From Proteobacteria bacterium UBA1858 (lineage in GTDB: Bacteria > Pseudomonadota > Gammaproteobacteria > UBA4575), in contig DDIE01000056.1 of assembly GCA_002338385.1 (NCBI GenBank), forward strand, positions 1 through 6,802: DNA of 6,802 bases. Direction: 5' to 3'. The stretch's first letter is position 1. Each line of letters starts with the position of its first letter. Under the pieces are notes generated by a model, which saw only the letters and a program-made list of their open reading frames with translations, had not been told where the DNA came from and searched no databases. Of this stretch, positions 5,103 to 6,802 are shown in pieces. The translations under genes and the position numbers were made by a program.

Positions 5103-6464
5103 CTACATCGGCATATTAGGTGGCATCTTACCCTGCATGGAGCGCATAAAATTTTTCATGCCGCCCTTCTTGGAAAATTTCTTCATCATTTTACTCATCT
5201 GAGTATGCTGCTTCAGCAGGCGGTTCACATCCTGCACCTGCATGCCTGAACCTGCGGCAATACGTTGCTTTCTGGATGCTTTGATCAGATCTGGGTAGCG
5301 TCTCTCTTTAGCAGTCATCGAATCGATAATAGCAACCATATGAGTGATGGATTTATCGTTGGCTTGTGACTTCATGGCATCGGCCATGCCGCCTGTACCC
5401 GGGAGTTTTTCGAGCATGCTGTTGATCCCTCCCATATTTTGCATTTGGGTCAACTGCGCACGCAGATCATTGAGACTGAAACCTTTGCCGCTTTTAAGTT
5501 TCTTGGCCAGTTTGTCAGCCTGCTTCTGATCAACTTGCTGTTGGGCTTGCTCAACCAGCGAAACGACGTCCCCCATGCCCAGAATCCGTGAGGCAACGCG
5601 ATCGGGATGAAAGGGTTCCAAACCATCTATTTTTTCCCCTGTGCCCAAAAATTTAATCGGTTTACCAGTAATCTCACGCACTGAGAGTGCCGCTCCACCT
5701 CGTGCGTCACCATCCGTCTTGGTCAGAATAACGCCTGTTAGGGGAAGTGCATCGTTGAATGCCTGCGCAGATAATGCGGCATCCTGACCGCTCATACTGT
5801 CGACCACAAAGAGTGTCTCGACCGGGTTGACGGCCGCATGTAGCTGCTGAATTTCAGTCATCATTTCACCATCAACATGCAAGCGACCGGCCGTATCAAT
5901 AAACAGCACATCATCGTGGTTATGTTGTGCCTGTTGGATGGCATTTTCTGCAATGTGTAAGGCCGACTGGCTACTATCGCTGGGGATAAAATTAACCCCA
6001 ACTTGCTCAGCCAGGGTCTGTAATTGTTTAATCGCCGCTGGCCGATAGATATCGCAGCTCACCACGCTAATTTTCTTCTTATCTTGCGCTAATAATCGTT
6101 TTGATAATTTAGCAATCGTTGTGGTTTTACCCGCCCCTTGCAGGCCAGCAACGAGAATAATGGCTGGCGGCTGGGCGTTGAGTTGTAAATCCTCGTTAAC
6201 GTCCCCCATCAAATGCACCAGCTCATCCTGGACAACCTTAATCAGCGCTTGACCCGGGGTAATATTGTCCACCACTTGCTTGCCTACCGCGCCGACGCGA
6301 ATACGCTCGATGAATGCTTTCACCACGGGCAGAGAAACATCGGCCTCCAACAGCGCCATGCGGACCTCACGCAGCGCCTCTTTGATGTTGTCATCCGTCA
6401 GACGGGTCTGACCACGCAACTTGCCGACGGTATCAGAAAGTCTTTTGGTTAAATTATCGAACAT
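5103..6464 (-). CDS. ffh: Signal recognition particle protein Ffh (SRP54 GTPase)
   Basis: Ffh binds 4.5S RNA and signal sequences emerging from the ribosome, and delivers ribosome-nascent chains to the receptor FtsY at the inner membrane. The 453 residues match E. coli Ffh. The N domain is residues 1 to about 88. The G domain shows GLQGAGKTT (107-115, P loop), DIYRPAA (138-144, SRP insertion region), DTAGR (190-194), TKTDGDARGG (248-257) and GTGEKIDGLEPF (274-285). The methionine-rich M domain runs from about 330 to the end, with the RNA-binding segment ASRKQRIAAGSG (396-407), VQDVNRLLKQ (410-419) and a tail ending MPPNMPM. The ATG at 6464 begins MFDNLTKRLS as in the family; AAAGAG lies about 11 bases upstream. 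It is transcribed away from the right-edge gene. In this genome the next gene is not rpsP but the DUF1513-like gene. Confidence 0.98.
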   Translation of the reverse strand: MFDNLTKRLSDTVGKLRGQTRLTDDNIKEALREVRMALLEADVSLPVVKAFIERIRVGAVGKQVVDNITPGQALIKVVQDELVHLMGDVNEDLQLNAQPPAIILVAGLQGAGKTTTIAKLSKRLLAQDKKKISVVSCDIYRPAAIKQLQTLAEQVGVNFIPSDSSQSALHIAENAIQQAQHNHDDVLFIDTAGRLHVDGEMMTEIQQLHAAVNPVETLFVVDSMSGQDAALSAQAFNDALPLTGVILTKTDGDARGGAALSVREITGKPIKFLGTGEKIDGLEPFHPDRVASRILGMGDVVSLVEQAQQQVDQKQADKLAKKLKSGKGFSLNDLRAQLTQMQNMGGINSMLEKLPGTGGMADAMKSQANDKSITHMVAIIDSMTAKERRYPDLIKASRKQRIAAGSGMQVQDVNRLLKQHTQMSKMMKKFSKKGGMKNFMRSMQGKMPPNMPM

Positions 6465-6540
6465 GCCTGATCACACTCTTTGCTGTATTTTTACTGAAAC
6501 CCTAGTTTAGTCGCTTAGACAATCAACTGCTACGGCTAAT

Positions 6541-6564
6541 CAGGCCACCGCGCGGGGTGGGCTG
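6541..6564. repeat. GC-rich inverted repeat in the ffh leader/divergent region
   Basis: CAGGCCACC (6541-6549) and GGTGGGCTG (6556-6564) pair over nine positions with one mismatch, around a six-base GCGCGG loop. Read toward ffh, it would form a stable hairpin in the 5' leader, about 77-100 bases before the ATG. No T run follows. It contains most of an 11-base sequence also found before rpsP. Confidence 0.5.
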
Positions 6565-6588
6565 GGCGAACTGCTATTGGACTGTGGA

Positions 6589-6594
6589 TATAAT
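6589..6594 (+). promoter_or_regulatory. Candidate -10 element for the right-edge plus-strand gene
   Basis: A perfect TATAAT lies 58 bases upstream of the ATG at 6653. No recognisable -35 box sits 16-18 bases before it, and it is not an extended -10. A second AT-rich stretch (TATTATATAAG, 6617-6627) is an alternative. The call rests on the consensus hexamer in an intergenic position only. Confidence 0.35.
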
Positions 6595-6652
6595 GCTCAA
6601 TAAGTAACATAATTCCTATTATATAAGACACTTTGGAAACACTACTCCAGCC

Positions 6653-6802
6653 ATGAACGTTGTTGTAATAATGAGTTTGTTCCTCGCGGCACTTACGATT
6701 GTGTTGCTGTGGAAACATTTGCTCAAAAAAGCCCGCAATGAGGCCAGCAATAAAAGCACCTTTTTACTCCCATGGTGTGGCATGGCAGCCGTGCTGGCAT
6801 GG
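6653..6802 (+). CDS. ypjD: N-terminus of a membrane protein, probably YpjD/CcsA-type cytochrome c assembly family; runs off the right edge
   Basis: The first 50 codons are open and unbroken. They encode a hydrophobic first segment (MNVVVIMSLFLAALTIVLLW, residues 1-20), a short basic hydrophilic loop (KHLLKKARNEASNKS) and the beginning of a second hydrophobic segment (FLLPWCGMAAVLAW). This helix-basic loop-helix start, and the position divergent from ffh, match ypjD, an eight-helix inner-membrane protein related to CcsA/HemX, in E. coli and Pseudomonas. ATG 6653 is the first start after the in-frame stop at 6605; the ATG at 6671 is an alternative. Neither has a clear ribosome-binding sequence. 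Identification is by context and topology, since too little protein is visible for a family motif. Confidence 0.5.
   Translation, partial: MNVVVIMSLFLAALTIVLLWKHLLKKARNEASNKSTFLLPWCGMAAVLAW

Noticed and set aside
6536..6718. Minus-strand 60-codon frame upstream of ffh
   Set aside because: It covers the divergent promoter region and the start of the plus-strand gene, has no family resemblance, and runs through the GC-rich hairpin; it is most likely a chance frame.

Overview
This window looks like a core chromosomal segment of a gammaproteobacterium. The gene order is ffh, then rpsP-rimM-trmD-rplS, with a membrane-protein start diverging from ffh. In Escherichia coli and Pseudomonas, ypjD occupies that divergent position. 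The protein sequences read as typical gammaproteobacterial forms. The DUF6524-type gene suggests an environmental or marine lineage, but I cannot name a genus from the sequence. Every complete gene lies on the minus strand, so the window reads from right to left in transcriptional order. Only the partial gene at the right edge is on the plus strand.

Right to left: the first 50 codons of a plus-strand membrane protein (probably ypjD) start at 6653. A 188-base divergent region follows, then ffh, the protein subunit of the signal recognition particle. Next, after an 83-base gap, comes a 377-residue beta-propeller-like protein of the DUF1513 type, which is not part of the usual ffh-rpsP neighbourhood. 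A 190-base regulatory gap holds a candidate promoter with a GC-rich discriminator and a short hairpin. It leads into the compact operon rpsP (S16), rimM (30S maturation), trmD (tRNA m1G37 methyltransferase) and rplS (L19). A strong intrinsic terminator follows rplS. Only 20 bases past it begins ogt (O6-alkylguanine-DNA alkyltransferase), whose stop codon overlaps the start of a small four-helix membrane protein (DUF6524-like). At the left edge is the N-terminal third of htpG (Hsp90), preceded by a plausible sigma-32 heat-shock promoter.

Most genes serve protein synthesis and fate: ribosome assembly (S16, L19, RimM), decoding fidelity (TrmD), co-translational targeting (Ffh) and folding (HtpG). 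I see no mobile element, CRISPR array, tRNA, rRNA or defence system, and no convincing novel multi-gene system. The points most worth a second look are the DUF1513-like gene placed between ffh and rpsP, the TTG start of rimM inside a perfect palindrome, the terminator directly in front of ogt, the ogt/DUF6524 translational coupling, and an 11-base motif shared by the leader regions of ffh and rpsP.
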